Below are positions 44,801 to 52,511 of a stretch of DNA of 64,000 nucleotides, piece by piece. The stretch lies in contig OZ244043.1 of the NCBI GenBank assembly GCA_965215215.1, positions 2,976,001 through 3,040,000 on the forward strand, written 5' to 3'. Within the stretch, counting starts at the first letter, position 1. Each line of letters begins with the position of its first letter. The translations under genes were made by a program, and so were the position numbers. The DNA comes from CALDTK01 sp965215215. Lineage in GTDB: Bacteria > Bacteroidota > Bacteroidia > Chitinophagales > Saprospiraceae. The notes below the pieces were generated by a model. It worked only from the letters and a program-made list of their open reading frames with translations, ran no database searches and was not told the DNA's origin.

Positions 44801-46816
44801 GTCGGCTACGTACTCTTCGACCGCGAGGCGGGGTACAGCGAGGTGGAGGTCGTCAACAACGCCCGGGCGCACCTCGACGAGCAGATCGCCGCCGGAGCCC
44901 TCACGGTGCCCGCCGGCCTCAACTACCGTTTTGCAGGCAACTACGAGCAGCAGGTCCGCGCCTCCGAGCGCCTGGCCATCGTCGTCCCGATCGCACTGGC
45001 GCTCATCTTCCTCATTCTCTACTTCCAGTTCGACTCCGTAGTCATCACGCTGATGGTCTTCTCCGGGGTCTTCGTCGCTTTCGCAGGGGGCTTCCTCCTC
45101 ATCGCGGCCTACGGGCAGCCGTGGTTTCTCGACTTCAACCTGTTCGGAGTCAACCTGCGCGAGCTGTTCCAGGTGCAGACCATCAACCTCAGCGTGGCCG
45201 TCTGGGTCGGCTTCCTCGCCCTGTTCGGCATTGCGACCGACGATGGCGTGCTGGTCGCTACCTTTCTGAGGGACAGCTTTCGCCAAAACGACCCGGAGGA
45301 TATCGAGGAGATCCGCGACGCGGTCGTCGAGGGCGGTCTGCGGCGGGTCCGCCCGGCGATGATGACGACCGCGACCACGATTCTGGCCCTGCTCCCCGTG
45401 CTTACTAGTACCGGCCGCGGCGCCGATATTATGGTCCCGATGGCGATCCCGAGCTTCGGGGGCATGGCCCTCCAGGTGGTCACCATGTTTACGGTCCCGG
45501 TGCTCTGGTCGCTGTGGCGCGAAACGCGCATGAAGTGGCGCCACCGCTCGGGCAAGCTCGCGAAGCCGCTCGCGTTAGGGGCGCTCGGGCTTGCGACGGT
45601 GGCTTTACCCACGAGTACTTACGCACAATCCTTGGCGTCGCTCTACGATAGCCTCGCCCTCGGCAACCCAACACTGCAGGCCCTCGACCTCGATTACCGG
45701 GCGGCCCTGCAGGAGGTCCCCCAAATGCGTGCGCTCCCGGATGCGGAGGTAGCCGTCGGAGTCTTTGCCCTACCCGTCGAAACGCGCTTGGGCCCACAGC
45801 GACTTCGCCTCGGGGCGACGCAGATGCTGCCCTGGCCGGGAAAATTAGCCGCGATGGCCGAGCTGGCCAACGCGCGGGCGGCGCCGCTCCTCGAGGAGGC
45901 CGCCGCGCAGCAGCTCAGCCTTCGTTTCCAGCTGGCCAGCGCCTACTTCGAGCTCGCACGTACCGACGCTTCGCTCGCCGTGCTCGGGGAGAGCCTCGCG
46001 CTCTACCGGAGCCTAGACGCTACCGCGCTGGCCCGGGTGGAGTCGGGTGCCGGCTCGACGGTCGACGTGTACCGCGCCCAGCTGCGGCGCGAGGCGGTCG
46101 TCCAGCGACGCGACTTACTCGCCGCCGGGAGGGCGGCCACGCTAGCTACGGTCAACGGACTGCTCAACAGGCCCGCCACCACACCCGTCCGGCCCTCGCC
46201 GCTGGATTCGCTCCGCGCGGAGCGCACGCTAGCCACGGACAGTACGAGTGTGGCCAACCAACTCGATAACCTCGCCGAGCGGCAGCCGCTCCTGCGGATT
46301 TACGCGCGCCAGGCCGAGATCAGTCGGCAGGCTTTGGAGGTGATCGACCTCGATCGCAAGCCCGACTTCGGCGTGGGACTCGACTACATCTCCACCGGTT
46401 CGCGCACGGATGCCAATCCGCTGGGCAACGGTCGCGACGCCCTGCTACCGCGGGTGGCCGTCCGCTTCCCCATCAACCGAAAGCAGTTTTCCGCAGGGGA
46501 AGAGCAGGAGCGTCTCCGGCTGGCGGCGATCGCGGCGCGGCAGGTGGGAACGCATGTCGATCTGCGCGCGCAGGTTGCCGCCGCGCTGGCCCAGCTGCGT
46601 CAGGCTGAGTTGCGCCTCGCGTTCCAGACCCGGCAACTCCGCACACTGGAGGCAACGCTAGCCGTAGCCACCCGTGAATACGCCAACGGCTTACGTGGTT
46701 TCGATGAGCTCATCGGTTTTCAGGACCAGCAGGTCGAGTTCCGCCTCGAAGCTATCAATGCCGAAGTAACCCTCCTCACCGCTCGGGCCCAGCTCGCCCG
46801 GCTGTTCGCCCTCTAA
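41879..46816 (+). CDS. CusA/CzcA-family RND metal efflux pump fused to CusC-like outer-membrane factor
   Basis: About 1645 residues from ATG 41879. The RND pump fills residues 1 to about 1225: IIRFFLENRLVAFLLLAG, proton-relay segment GIAIAIGTMVDMGIVLTES, porter motifs MLQTGMRAPMGIKIYG and VAVGGMPMTTTVEDRE, and second-half GIATDDGVLVATFLRDSF. Several extra hydrophobic helices lie near 530-620. After a signal-peptide-like segment (ALGLATVALPTSTYAQ, about 1235-1255) comes a TolC/CusC-type outer-membrane factor (SLASLYDSLALGNPTLQALD, LGATQMLPWPGKLAAMAELA). The substrate is probably Cu/Ag, inferred from neighbours. Such fusions are known in Bacteroidota. The ten-base gap to CusB indicates an operon. 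Confidence 0.92.
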   Translation: MLSSIIRFFLENRLVAFLLLAGVVGWGLATAPFDFDIPGLPRDPVPVDAIPDIGENQQIVFTRWPGRSPQDVEDQVTYPLTSALLGVPGVKSVRSNSMFGFSSIYLIFDEDVEFYWSRSRLLEKLNSLAAGVLPEGVTPTLGPDATALGQIYWYTLEGRDPATGQPVGGWSLDELRSTQDFYVRYGLSAAEGVAEVASIGGYVKEYQVDVDPEAMRAYGVTLDDVMAAIRGSNLDVGASTLEINLAEYFVRGLGYLKDVGDLEQSVVKQTDNVPVRISDIAHVNVGPAERRGLLDKSGAEAVGGVVIARFGANPLAVIDNVKERIAALAPGMPTRTLDDGSTSRVTVVPFYDRANLIHETIGTLEEALTLEVLITAIVVILMLLNLRSSLLVAGTLPVAVLMCFIAMRYFGVDANIVALSGIAIAIGTMVDMGIVLTESIVARIREAPPGESLVDTIHTATVEVAGAVLTAVATTVVSFLPVFTMEAAEGKLFRPLAFTKTFALVSAILVAIALIPPFARLVFGLRSSSQRGRLLANGALLLGGIVALVFAQTTIGLLAFVVAGFGLVQLLDPVQKDLALRTRITLAQNILVAGVLAWLLAEVWLPLGVAASSLANFGFVALVAGGLIGAFWLVIYYYEPILRLLLRVKWLFLLAVTGIVVLGALAFRGVGEEFMPALGEGTYLLMPTAMPHAGVQENLSNLRILDMAVTTIPEVDLVVGKAGRADTPLDPAPLSMYENIIQYKSEYLTDAEGRRRRFAVGDAGEYLRDSTGALVPDPEGQYFRQWRDHIRSPDDIWEEVVAATKLPGVTSTPKLQPIETRLVMLQTGMRAPMGIKIYGSDLPTIEAFGLRLEDELKQVEGVKSAAVFADRIVGKPYLLVDIDRAAIARYGLTVVDVQRYLQVAVGGMPMTTTVEDRERYQVRLRYPRELRNDPAAIERTLVPSKAGGQIPLGQLVNIRYEQGPQAIKSEDGFLVGYVLFDREAGYSEVEVVNNARAHLDEQIAAGALTVPAGLNYRFAGNYEQQVRASERLAIVVPIALALIFLILYFQFDSVVITLMVFSGVFVAFAGGFLLIAAYGQPWFLDFNLFGVNLRELFQVQTINLSVAVWVGFLALFGIATDDGVLVATFLRDSFRQNDPEDIEEIRDAVVEGGLRRVRPAMMTTATTILALLPVLTSTGRGADIMVPMAIPSFGGMALQVVTMFTVPVLWSLWRETRMKWRHRSGKLAKPLALGALGLATVALPTSTYAQSLASLYDSLALGNPTLQALDLDYRAALQEVPQMRALPDAEVAVGVFALPVETRLGPQRLRLGATQMLPWPGKLAAMAELANARAAPLLEEAAAQQLSLRFQLASAYFELARTDASLAVLGESLALYRSLDATALARVESGAGSTVDVYRAQLRREAVVQRRDLLAAGRAATLATVNGLLNRPATTPVRPSPLDSLRAERTLATDSTSVANQLDNLAERQPLLRIYARQAEISRQALEVIDLDRKPDFGVGLDYISTGSRTDANPLGNGRDALLPRVAVRFPINRKQFSAGEEQERLRLAAIAARQVGTHVDLRAQVAAALAQLRQAELRLAFQTRQLRTLEATLAVATREYANGLRGFDELIGFQDQQVEFRLEAINAEVTLLTARAQLARLFAL
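45276..45289 (-). repeat. dispersed 14-mer, N=G
   Basis: Exact copy in the CusA part, antisense; the gene reads SFRQN. Confidence 0.85.
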
Positions 46817-46826
46817 TTCCAAGCTC

Positions 46827-48665
46827 ATGAAAACCAACCTACGTGTTCTCCTCGCCGCACTCGGCGTACTCGGCGTCGGACTACTACTCGGTTACCTGCT
46901 CTTCGGGCGGGCTCCCGGCGAGGCCGCGATGCAAGCCTACAACCACGCCGCCGAACAGACGACCGGTACCCAGGGCGCCGGAGAGACGCACATCTGGACC
47001 TGTTCCATGCACCCACAAATCCAGCGCGAGGAGCCCGGCGACTGCCCGATCTGCGGCATGGAGCTTATCCCACTCGCGCACGCGAGCAACGACGACCCGA
47101 CCGTTCTGACGATGACCGAGGCCGCCGTGGCGCTCGCCCGCGTACAGACCACCGCCGTAGGCGGCGGGCGTCCACCTACGGTAAACGGAACGGCGACGAC
47201 CGTCGAACTTAGCGGCCGTTTGGCCGCCGACGAGCGGGCTACCGCCGTGCAGAGCGCACATGTGCCGGGGCGGATCGAACGACTTTACGTAACCTTCACC
47301 GGCGAGCGCGTGCAGTCGGGTCAGCGGATTGCGGAGGTGTACTCGCCCGAGCTCGTAGGCGCGCAGGCGGAGCTGTTGGAGGCGATCCGGTTCGAGGACG
47401 TAAACCCCGCCCTGGTCGAGGCCGCCCGCGAGAAGCTCCGCAACCTGCGTATCGGCTCGAAGACGATCGCGCGGATCGAAGCGCGCGGTACGACGCAGGA
47501 GAATTTTACCCTCTTCGCCGACGCCGCCGGGATCGTACTTGACAAGCAGGTGCAGGTTGGCGATTACGTGACGCAGGGGCAACCCCTCTTCACCCTTACC
47601 CGGCTCGACGAGCTCTGGGCGCTGTTCGACGCCTACGAGGGCGACGTAGCAAGTATTCGGGTGGGTGATCCGGTAAGGTTCACGACGCCCGCGGTTCCGG
47701 GGCGGGACTTTCAGGCGAAGGTGACGTTTATCGATCCGCTACTGAACCCGCAAACGCGGACGGCGAGCGTTCGGGCCGAGGTTTCGAATTCGCGGGGATT
47801 GCTGAAGCCGCAGATGTTCGTGCGCGGCGAAGTCGAGCTACAACCCCGCTCGGTGCATACCGCGGACACCTCGGGTAGGGACGCGCCGCTCACCGTTCCC
47901 GCGACAGCTGTGTTGTGGACGGGTTCCCGCTCGGTCGTCTACGTGGAGGTGCCAGACGTGGATATACCGACTTACAAGTTTCGCGAGGTACGGCTCGGCG
48001 AGCGCGTGGGGGATGGCTACGAGGTGAGCTTCGGGCTCGAACCCGGCGAGCGAGTGGTCACGAACGGTGCGTTCAGCATTGACGCAGCCGCGCAGCTCAA
48101 CAATCAGTTCTCGATGATGAACCGGGACGTGATCGTGCAGGGAACAGCAAACGGGGTTACGGAGAGCGATGGTAGCGTCGAATTCGTGGAGCTTCCGGAT
48201 TACACGGAGAAGGTACCGGAAACCTTCCGGGCGCAACTCGGTGTTCTGGCGCAAGCCTACCTCCCGATCAAAGATGCGATGGTTGCGGGCGAAGTGCGGG
48301 CGGGACAATTAACGGCAACCCGTTTTGGCGAAAGCCTTTCTGGAGTAAATACGATGTTGCTCGAAGGCGAGGCGCATAGCTACTGGATGGAGCAGCTCGA
48401 AGCCCTGCAGGCGCACGCGGCGGGGGTAGCGTCGGCGGCTGAGCTAGAGGTGGCACGCCGACAGTTCGGATTTCTCTCGCGGGCGCTAATTAACACCCTA
48501 ACCGCTTTTGGAATAAGCGACCAAACGCTCTACGTAGATCACTGCCCGATGGCTTTCGGTAACGAAGGGGCCAATTGGCTCAGTGAGAGCCCAAGCATTG
48601 AAAATCCATTTTTCGGAGAGGTAATGCTCACTTGCGGAAGTGTCATCGACACGCTTCGAGGTTAA
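46827..48665 (+). CDS. CusB-like periplasmic adaptor with heavy-metal-binding and DUF3347 domains
   Basis: Membrane-fusion protein of 612 residues that links the RND pump to the outer-membrane factor. It has an N-terminal membrane anchor (LLAALGVLGVGLLLGYLLF). A small metal-binding domain follows (WTCSMHPQIQREEPGDCPIC, GMELIP) and then the adaptor barrel and hairpin (SAHVPGRIERLYVTFTGERV, ADAAGIVLDKQVQVGDYVTQ, VTFIDPLLNPQTRTASVRAE). The last 150 residues form a DUF3347 domain ending YVDHCPMAFGNEGANWLSES, also present as a free protein in the next gene. Met, Cys and His in these domains suggest copper hand-over; this is inferred. Confidence 0.92.
   Translation: MKTNLRVLLAALGVLGVGLLLGYLLFGRAPGEAAMQAYNHAAEQTTGTQGAGETHIWTCSMHPQIQREEPGDCPICGMELIPLAHASNDDPTVLTMTEAAVALARVQTTAVGGGRPPTVNGTATTVELSGRLAADERATAVQSAHVPGRIERLYVTFTGERVQSGQRIAEVYSPELVGAQAELLEAIRFEDVNPALVEAAREKLRNLRIGSKTIARIEARGTTQENFTLFADAAGIVLDKQVQVGDYVTQGQPLFTLTRLDELWALFDAYEGDVASIRVGDPVRFTTPAVPGRDFQAKVTFIDPLLNPQTRTASVRAEVSNSRGLLKPQMFVRGEVELQPRSVHTADTSGRDAPLTVPATAVLWTGSRSVVYVEVPDVDIPTYKFREVRLGERVGDGYEVSFGLEPGERVVTNGAFSIDAAAQLNNQFSMMNRDVIVQGTANGVTESDGSVEFVELPDYTEKVPETFRAQLGVLAQAYLPIKDAMVAGEVRAGQLTATRFGESLSGVNTMLLEGEAHSYWMEQLEALQAHAAGVASAAELEVARRQFGFLSRALINTLTAFGISDQTLYVDHCPMAFGNEGANWLSESPSIENPFFGEVMLTCGSVIDTLRG
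48322..48335 (+). repeat. dispersed 14-mer, N=G
   Basis: Exact copy in the CusB gene, sense strand, read as RFGES, inside its DUF3347 domain. Confidence 0.85.
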
Positions 48666-48707
48666 CACACAGATAAATCGGCTGTTACAGCCACAAATCT
48701 TCAACTC

Positions 48708-49268
48708 ATGAATTACGTATTTTTTCTGTTCTCAATCGCGGTTGCTGCCTGTAGCAGCGCTCAGGAATCGACAACGGTTACTCCTGATAATCCTCACTCC
48801 GAGATGTCGAAAACGAGCGAGGCGCTCCCGGCGGCCGTTGCTACCCCCTGGGTCGAGGCTACCGAGCACTACCTAGCGCTTAAGGATGCTCTGGTGGAAG
48901 ACGATTTCGCTTCCGCAAAACAGCACGCGCAGGCGATGAATACCACGCTCGCCGGGGCCGATATGGCGGGCATGGGCGAGTACCACGATGCCTGGATGAA
49001 GGCGGTACCGTCTTTGGTAACCGCTACGAAGCAAGTGTCGGGGGCGGCCGGTATTGAAGCCGCCCGCGCCGCCTTCGCGGAGATGAGCCAACCAATGGTG
49101 GCCGGCGTGAAAGCCTTTGGCGACGGCGGGGAGCAGCTGTACGTGCAGCACTGTCCGATGGCCTTCGACAATGCAGGGGCGGACTGGGTGAGCGCTGAGG
49201 AAACGATTCGGAATCCTTACTTCGGTGCTGAGATGCTGACCTGTGGCAAGGTGACTGAGGAACTCTAG
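48708..49268 (+). CDS. DUF3347 domain lipoprotein
   Basis: A 186-residue lipoprotein with a signal sequence ending SIAVAAC (lipobox Cys near residue 15), a short Ser/Thr linker and one DUF3347 domain. The domain ends YVQHCPMAFDNAGADWVSAE ... NPYFGAEMLTCGKV, closely matching the C-terminal domain of the adaptor encoded 43 bases upstream. The conserved HCPMAF and MLTCG suggest a metal site made of His, Cys and Met. It may be a periplasmic copper chaperone feeding CusB, as inferred from domain sharing and gene order. Confidence 0.85.
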   Translation: MNYVFFLFSIAVAACSSAQESTTVTPDNPHSEMSKTSEALPAAVATPWVEATEHYLALKDALVEDDFASAKQHAQAMNTTLAGADMAGMGEYHDAWMKAVPSLVTATKQVSGAAGIEAARAAFAEMSQPMVAGVKAFGDGGEQLYVQHCPMAFDNAGADWVSAEETIRNPYFGAEMLTCGKVTEEL

Positions 49269-49277
49269 GTTGACGCT

Positions 49278-49853
49278 ATGCCGGAGGAAGGGAAGCATCT
49301 CCACGTAGCTAACATGGTCTGTCCGCGTTGCGTGCGGGCGGTCGAAAAATGTCTGTCTGAGATCGGTCACGACGGCGCGGAGGTCACGCTCGGGGTGGTA
49401 CGGTTAGTCCGCCCCCTGCACGAGGGTGCCGAGCGGCAGAAGCTGATTGCCTGCTTGCGGGCGGAGGGTTTCGAGCTGCTGGTGGGGCAGGGGGATAAGC
49501 TCGTGGCCGAGCTCAAGTCCGCGATCATCAGTCACGTCCGCGCCCTCCCCACTGGCGCGGACGTACCCCTTTCGGAGGTGCTGGCCGGCGAGCTGTTCGT
49601 TAGCTACGGGCACCTCACCCGCCAATTCAAGGAGCGGACCGGGAAAACGATCGAGCGCTACGCGCTGGAAGTAAAGGTGGAGCGGGCTAAAGGTTTGCTA
49701 CAACGGGGGGACATGCTGGTGAGCGATATCGGACTTCAGCTCGGCTACCGCAGTCCATCCCACTTCACCGCCCAGTTTCGGCGGCTGACCGGTTTGACGC
49801 CGACAGCCTACGTGAAGGCTCCGTTGGGGCGACGAGGCTTAGAGGAACTGTAG
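49278..49853 (+). CDS. AraC-family regulator with N-terminal heavy-metal (HMA-like) domain
   Basis: A 191-residue protein. The N-terminal 80 residues resemble a metal-associated domain with the CxxC motif in NMVCPRCVRAVEKCL. The C-terminal AraC DNA-binding domain includes GELFVSYGHLTRQFKERTGK and DIGLQLGYRSPSHFTAQFRR. It is therefore likely to sense copper or a similar ion through the Cys pair and control the surrounding genes. It lies nine bases after the lipoprotein gene and 84 before the ATPase. A fragment of it is duplicated near 58910. Confidence 0.9.
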   Translation: MPEEGKHLHVANMVCPRCVRAVEKCLSEIGHDGAEVTLGVVRLVRPLHEGAERQKLIACLRAEGFELLVGQGDKLVAELKSAIISHVRALPTGADVPLSEVLAGELFVSYGHLTRQFKERTGKTIERYALEVKVERAKGLLQRGDMLVSDIGLQLGYRSPSHFTAQFRRLTGLTPTAYVKAPLGRRGLEEL

Positions 49854-49937
49854 CGAGCGTCTCTACGCCAGCGGATAAGCCGTGAATTCCGACACCTCAA
49901 CACCGCTTCGGGCTAGACCGGTTCAAACGGTACTTGT

Positions 49938-52199
49938 TTGGCTACCGTGGATACCCCTACCAAGCGCATCGCTACCGTCCCGGTACACCATGATACTTAT
50001 CCCGTAACGGGCATGTCCTGTGCCGGCTGCGCGGCAAGCATCCAGACGATCCTCCGTGGATTACCCGGCGTGCTGGAAGCCGACGTCAACTTTGCGAACG
50101 CGACTGCGCGCCTCGAGCACGACGATAGCATTACCAACCGAGAGCTCCGCGCCGCCCTCCAGGCGGTTGGTTACGATTTAATCGTCGACGTCGAGGATCC
50201 TCTCGCCGAACAAGCCGAACGCCAACGTGCCGATTACCGCGGTCTGCGCGAGCGCACGATTTGGGCCGCTGCGCTCACGCTTCCCGTGGTGCTGCTCGGC
50301 ATGTTCGCCGTGGACTGGGTGCCCGGGCGCTGGATCTCACTGGCCCTCAGTATCCCCGTGCTGTTTTACTTCGGACGGCACTTCTTCGGCGCTGCCGTCC
50401 GGCAGGCCCGACACGGCCTGGCCAACATGGACACGCTCGTGGCGCTCGGCACCGGCATGGCGTTTCTCTATAGCTTCGCGAATACGCTGTTTCCCGAGTA
50501 CTGGTTCGCGCGTGGGCTCGAGCCGCATGTTTACTACGAGGCGGCCACGGTCATCATTACCTTCGTGAGCCTCGGTAAGCTGCTGGAGGAGCGTGCGAAG
50601 GCCGGTACGGCTACCGCGATCCAGCAGCTCATTGGCCTGCAGCCGACTACCGTCGTCGCGGTGCGCGACGGTGAGGAGTTCGAGCTGCCCGTCGAGCAGG
50701 TAGCGCTCGGGGATACGTTGCTCGCCCGACCGGGCGAGCGGATCGCCGTGGACGGAAGTGTGGCGAGTGGCGCCTCGTACGTCGACGAATCCATGATTAC
50801 CGGGGAGCCAGTCGCCGTAGCGAAAATTCCGGGAGACCGGCTCTTCGCGGGTACCATCAACCAGAAGGGCGCGCTCCACTACGAGGCCGAACGCGTCGGG
50901 GCTATTACCACGCTCGCCGAGATCGTCCGGCGAGTCCGCGACGCGCAGGATTCGCGGGCGCCATTGCAGCGGCTCGTCGACAAGATCGCCGGGATATTCG
51001 TGCCTATGGTCCTCGGCATAGCCGCACTCACCTTTGCGGTCTGGATGGTGCTTGGCGATCCGAACGCTCTCTCCTACGCTTTGCTAGCGAGCGTTTCGGT
51101 CTTGGTTATCGCCTGTCCCTGCGCCCTCGGGCTCGCCACGCCGACAGCCATCATGGTCGGCATCGGCAGGCGCGCGCACGCCGGCATACTCATCAAAGAT
51201 GCGGAGAGCCTGGAGGTGGGGCATCGGGTGGATACGGTAGTGCTCGAAAAGACGGGGACGCTAACCGTCGGTCGGCCCGTCCTCACCGATCAACTCTGGC
51301 TTTCGCCAAAACAGGACCGGGCTCGCCAAAAGGTCGCCTTGTTGAGTATCGAGGCCCAGTCGGAACATCCGCTTGCCTCCGCGATCACGGCGGCACTCCG
51401 ATCGGAAGGTGTACAGTCCGCTCCCGTGCGCGACTTCGAGAGCCAAACCGGCGCCGGCGTCCGGGCCGCCGTAGACGGTAGTCGCTACTCGGTAGGCAAC
51501 CACCGTCTGCTGGCCGAGGCGGGCGTGCACATCACGCCGGAAGCCGCCGTGGAGGTCGAGCGGCTGCGCAAGCTCGCGAAGACGGTGATTTACGTCGCGG
51601 AAAACGAGCAGCTCGCGGCCGTGCTGGCCGTGTCCGACGAGGTGCAGGAGCACTCCCGGGCGGCGGTCGCGGCGCTGCAGGCGCGCGGTATCGAAGTGCA
51701 CATGCTCACCGGAGACCATGCGGCTACCGCAGCCTCGGTTGCGAAGGAGGTCGGCATCACGAACTACCGCGCCGAGGTCCCCCCCGGCGATAAGGAAGCG
51801 TACGTAGCCGAGCTACAGGCCGCCGGCCACACCGTCGCCATGGTCGGCGACGGCATCAACGACGCGCAGGCGCTCGCGCGGGCGGACGTGAGCGTGGCGA
51901 TGGGGCAGGGTTCCGATATCGCGATGGACGTAGCTTCGATTACGCTGATGCAATCTAGCCTGGAGGCCTTGCCCCGGGCGGTGCGGCTCTCGACGCTCAC
52001 GGTTCGCGTTATTCGGCAGAATCTGTTCTGGGCCTTCGTTTACAACCTCATCGGAATTCCAATTGCCGCGGGGGTTTTGTACCCCCTCACGGGCTATTTG
52101 CTAAATCCAATAATGGCTGCGGCGGCGATGACCCTTAGCTCCGTGTCGGTGGTGCTTAACAGTTTACGGCTCAAGCGAATGGCGCTAGGGGAGACCTGA
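49938..52199 (+). CDS. CopA-like P1B-type metal ATPase with Asp-to-Glu at the phosphorylation site
   Basis: A 753-residue (possibly TTG-started) P1B ATPase. It has an N-terminal HMA domain (VTGMSCAGCAASIQTILRGL), eight helices, actuator TGEPVAVAK, ion-binding ACPCALGLATPTAIMVGIGR, nucleotide-domain SEHPLASAIT, hinge MVGDGINDAQALARADVS and the last-helix AAAMTLSSVSVVLNSLRLKR. The CPC with YN and MxxSS helix residues points to Cu(I). The phosphorylation motif reads VVLEKTGTLTVG, with Glu (codon GAA at 51246-51248, residue 437) in place of the invariant Asp. If real, the pump should not form the aspartyl-phosphate. It is otherwise intact. Confidence 0.93.
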   Translation: MATVDTPTKRIATVPVHHDTYPVTGMSCAGCAASIQTILRGLPGVLEADVNFANATARLEHDDSITNRELRAALQAVGYDLIVDVEDPLAEQAERQRADYRGLRERTIWAAALTLPVVLLGMFAVDWVPGRWISLALSIPVLFYFGRHFFGAAVRQARHGLANMDTLVALGTGMAFLYSFANTLFPEYWFARGLEPHVYYEAATVIITFVSLGKLLEERAKAGTATAIQQLIGLQPTTVVAVRDGEEFELPVEQVALGDTLLARPGERIAVDGSVASGASYVDESMITGEPVAVAKIPGDRLFAGTINQKGALHYEAERVGAITTLAEIVRRVRDAQDSRAPLQRLVDKIAGIFVPMVLGIAALTFAVWMVLGDPNALSYALLASVSVLVIACPCALGLATPTAIMVGIGRRAHAGILIKDAESLEVGHRVDTVVLEKTGTLTVGRPVLTDQLWLSPKQDRARQKVALLSIEAQSEHPLASAITAALRSEGVQSAPVRDFESQTGAGVRAAVDGSRYSVGNHRLLAEAGVHITPEAAVEVERLRKLAKTVIYVAENEQLAAVLAVSDEVQEHSRAAVAALQARGIEVHMLTGDHAATAASVAKEVGITNYRAEVPPGDKEAYVAELQAAGHTVAMVGDGINDAQALARADVSVAMGQGSDIAMDVASITLMQSSLEALPRAVRLSTLTVRVIRQNLFWAFVYNLIGIPIAAGVLYPLTGYLLNPIMAAAAMTLSSVSVVLNSLRLKRMALGET
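51299..51312 (-). repeat. dispersed 14-mer, N=G
   Basis: Exact copy in the ATPase gene, antisense; the gene reads LSPK. It is the last exact copy before a gap of about 12 kb. Confidence 0.85.
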
Positions 52200-52302
52200 A
52201 ATGGTACGCAGCAGTAGCTTTTTTCATATTCCTTCTTGGTACGATAGTTAACAGAAAGGTTAGCCAGAAAAAGTACGATCCATAAATAAGCTTCTCCTTT
52301 GG

Positions 52303-52428
52303 CTAATCTGCGATTTCAAGTCCGAGCCAACTCAAGTAGTCGTTAGAACTAACTACCGAAATCTCCGCGTCCGGATAAGCCTTCCACAGTTGAGGCGCGA
52401 TCGTACGCTCGATTAGAGGTTTATTCAC
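52303..52428 (-). CDS. short open frame, unknown or remnant
   Basis: GTG-initiated frame of 41 codons beginning next to palindrome P1. It encodes VNKPLIERTIAPQLWKAYPD and a further 21 residues ending in GLEIAD. The first 13 residues resemble the frame at the equivalent place before the second CIA30 gene (ARRPLDERVIAPRL, then a stop). It may be the end of a lost gene; I do not recognise the family. Confidence 0.3.
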   Translation of the reverse strand: MNKPLIERTIAPQLWKAYPDAEISVVSSNDYLSWLGLEIAD

Positions 52429-52454
52429 TGACCGAATTTAGCTAAATGCAGTCA
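52429..52454. repeat. imperfect 26-base palindrome P1
   Basis: TGACCGAATTTAGCT...: central TTTAGCTAAA with TGACC/GGTCA-like ends. It is repeated 32 bases on as P2. Confidence 0.8.
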
Positions 52455-52460
52455 ACTCAC

Positions 52461-52486
52461 TGACCACGTTTAGCTAAATGCGGTCA
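52461..52486. repeat. imperfect 26-base palindrome P2
   Basis: Same centre as P1, right end AAATGCGGTCA. It lies 25 bases after the first CIA30 stop (minus strand). Confidence 0.8.
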
Positions 52487-52511
52487 TTATTATTCGGGAG
52501 TACCCTGCGGA

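Larger units (their letters stand above)
52200..52511. other. intergenic region between ATPase and CIA30 genes
   Basis: 312 bases with no full gene. It holds an AT-rich stretch after the ATPase stop, a short minus-strand open frame (52303-52437) and two palindromes. Its part around 52400-52486 is shared with the region before the second CIA30 gene. Confidence 0.5.

Noticed and set aside
44177..45544. Minus-strand open frame of 455 codons
   Set aside because: Antisense of the CusA gene; low-complexity charged product without recognisable motifs.
52429..52486. Palindromes as ends of an insertion sequence
   Set aside because: No transposase frame lies between or next to them, and no target duplication was seen.
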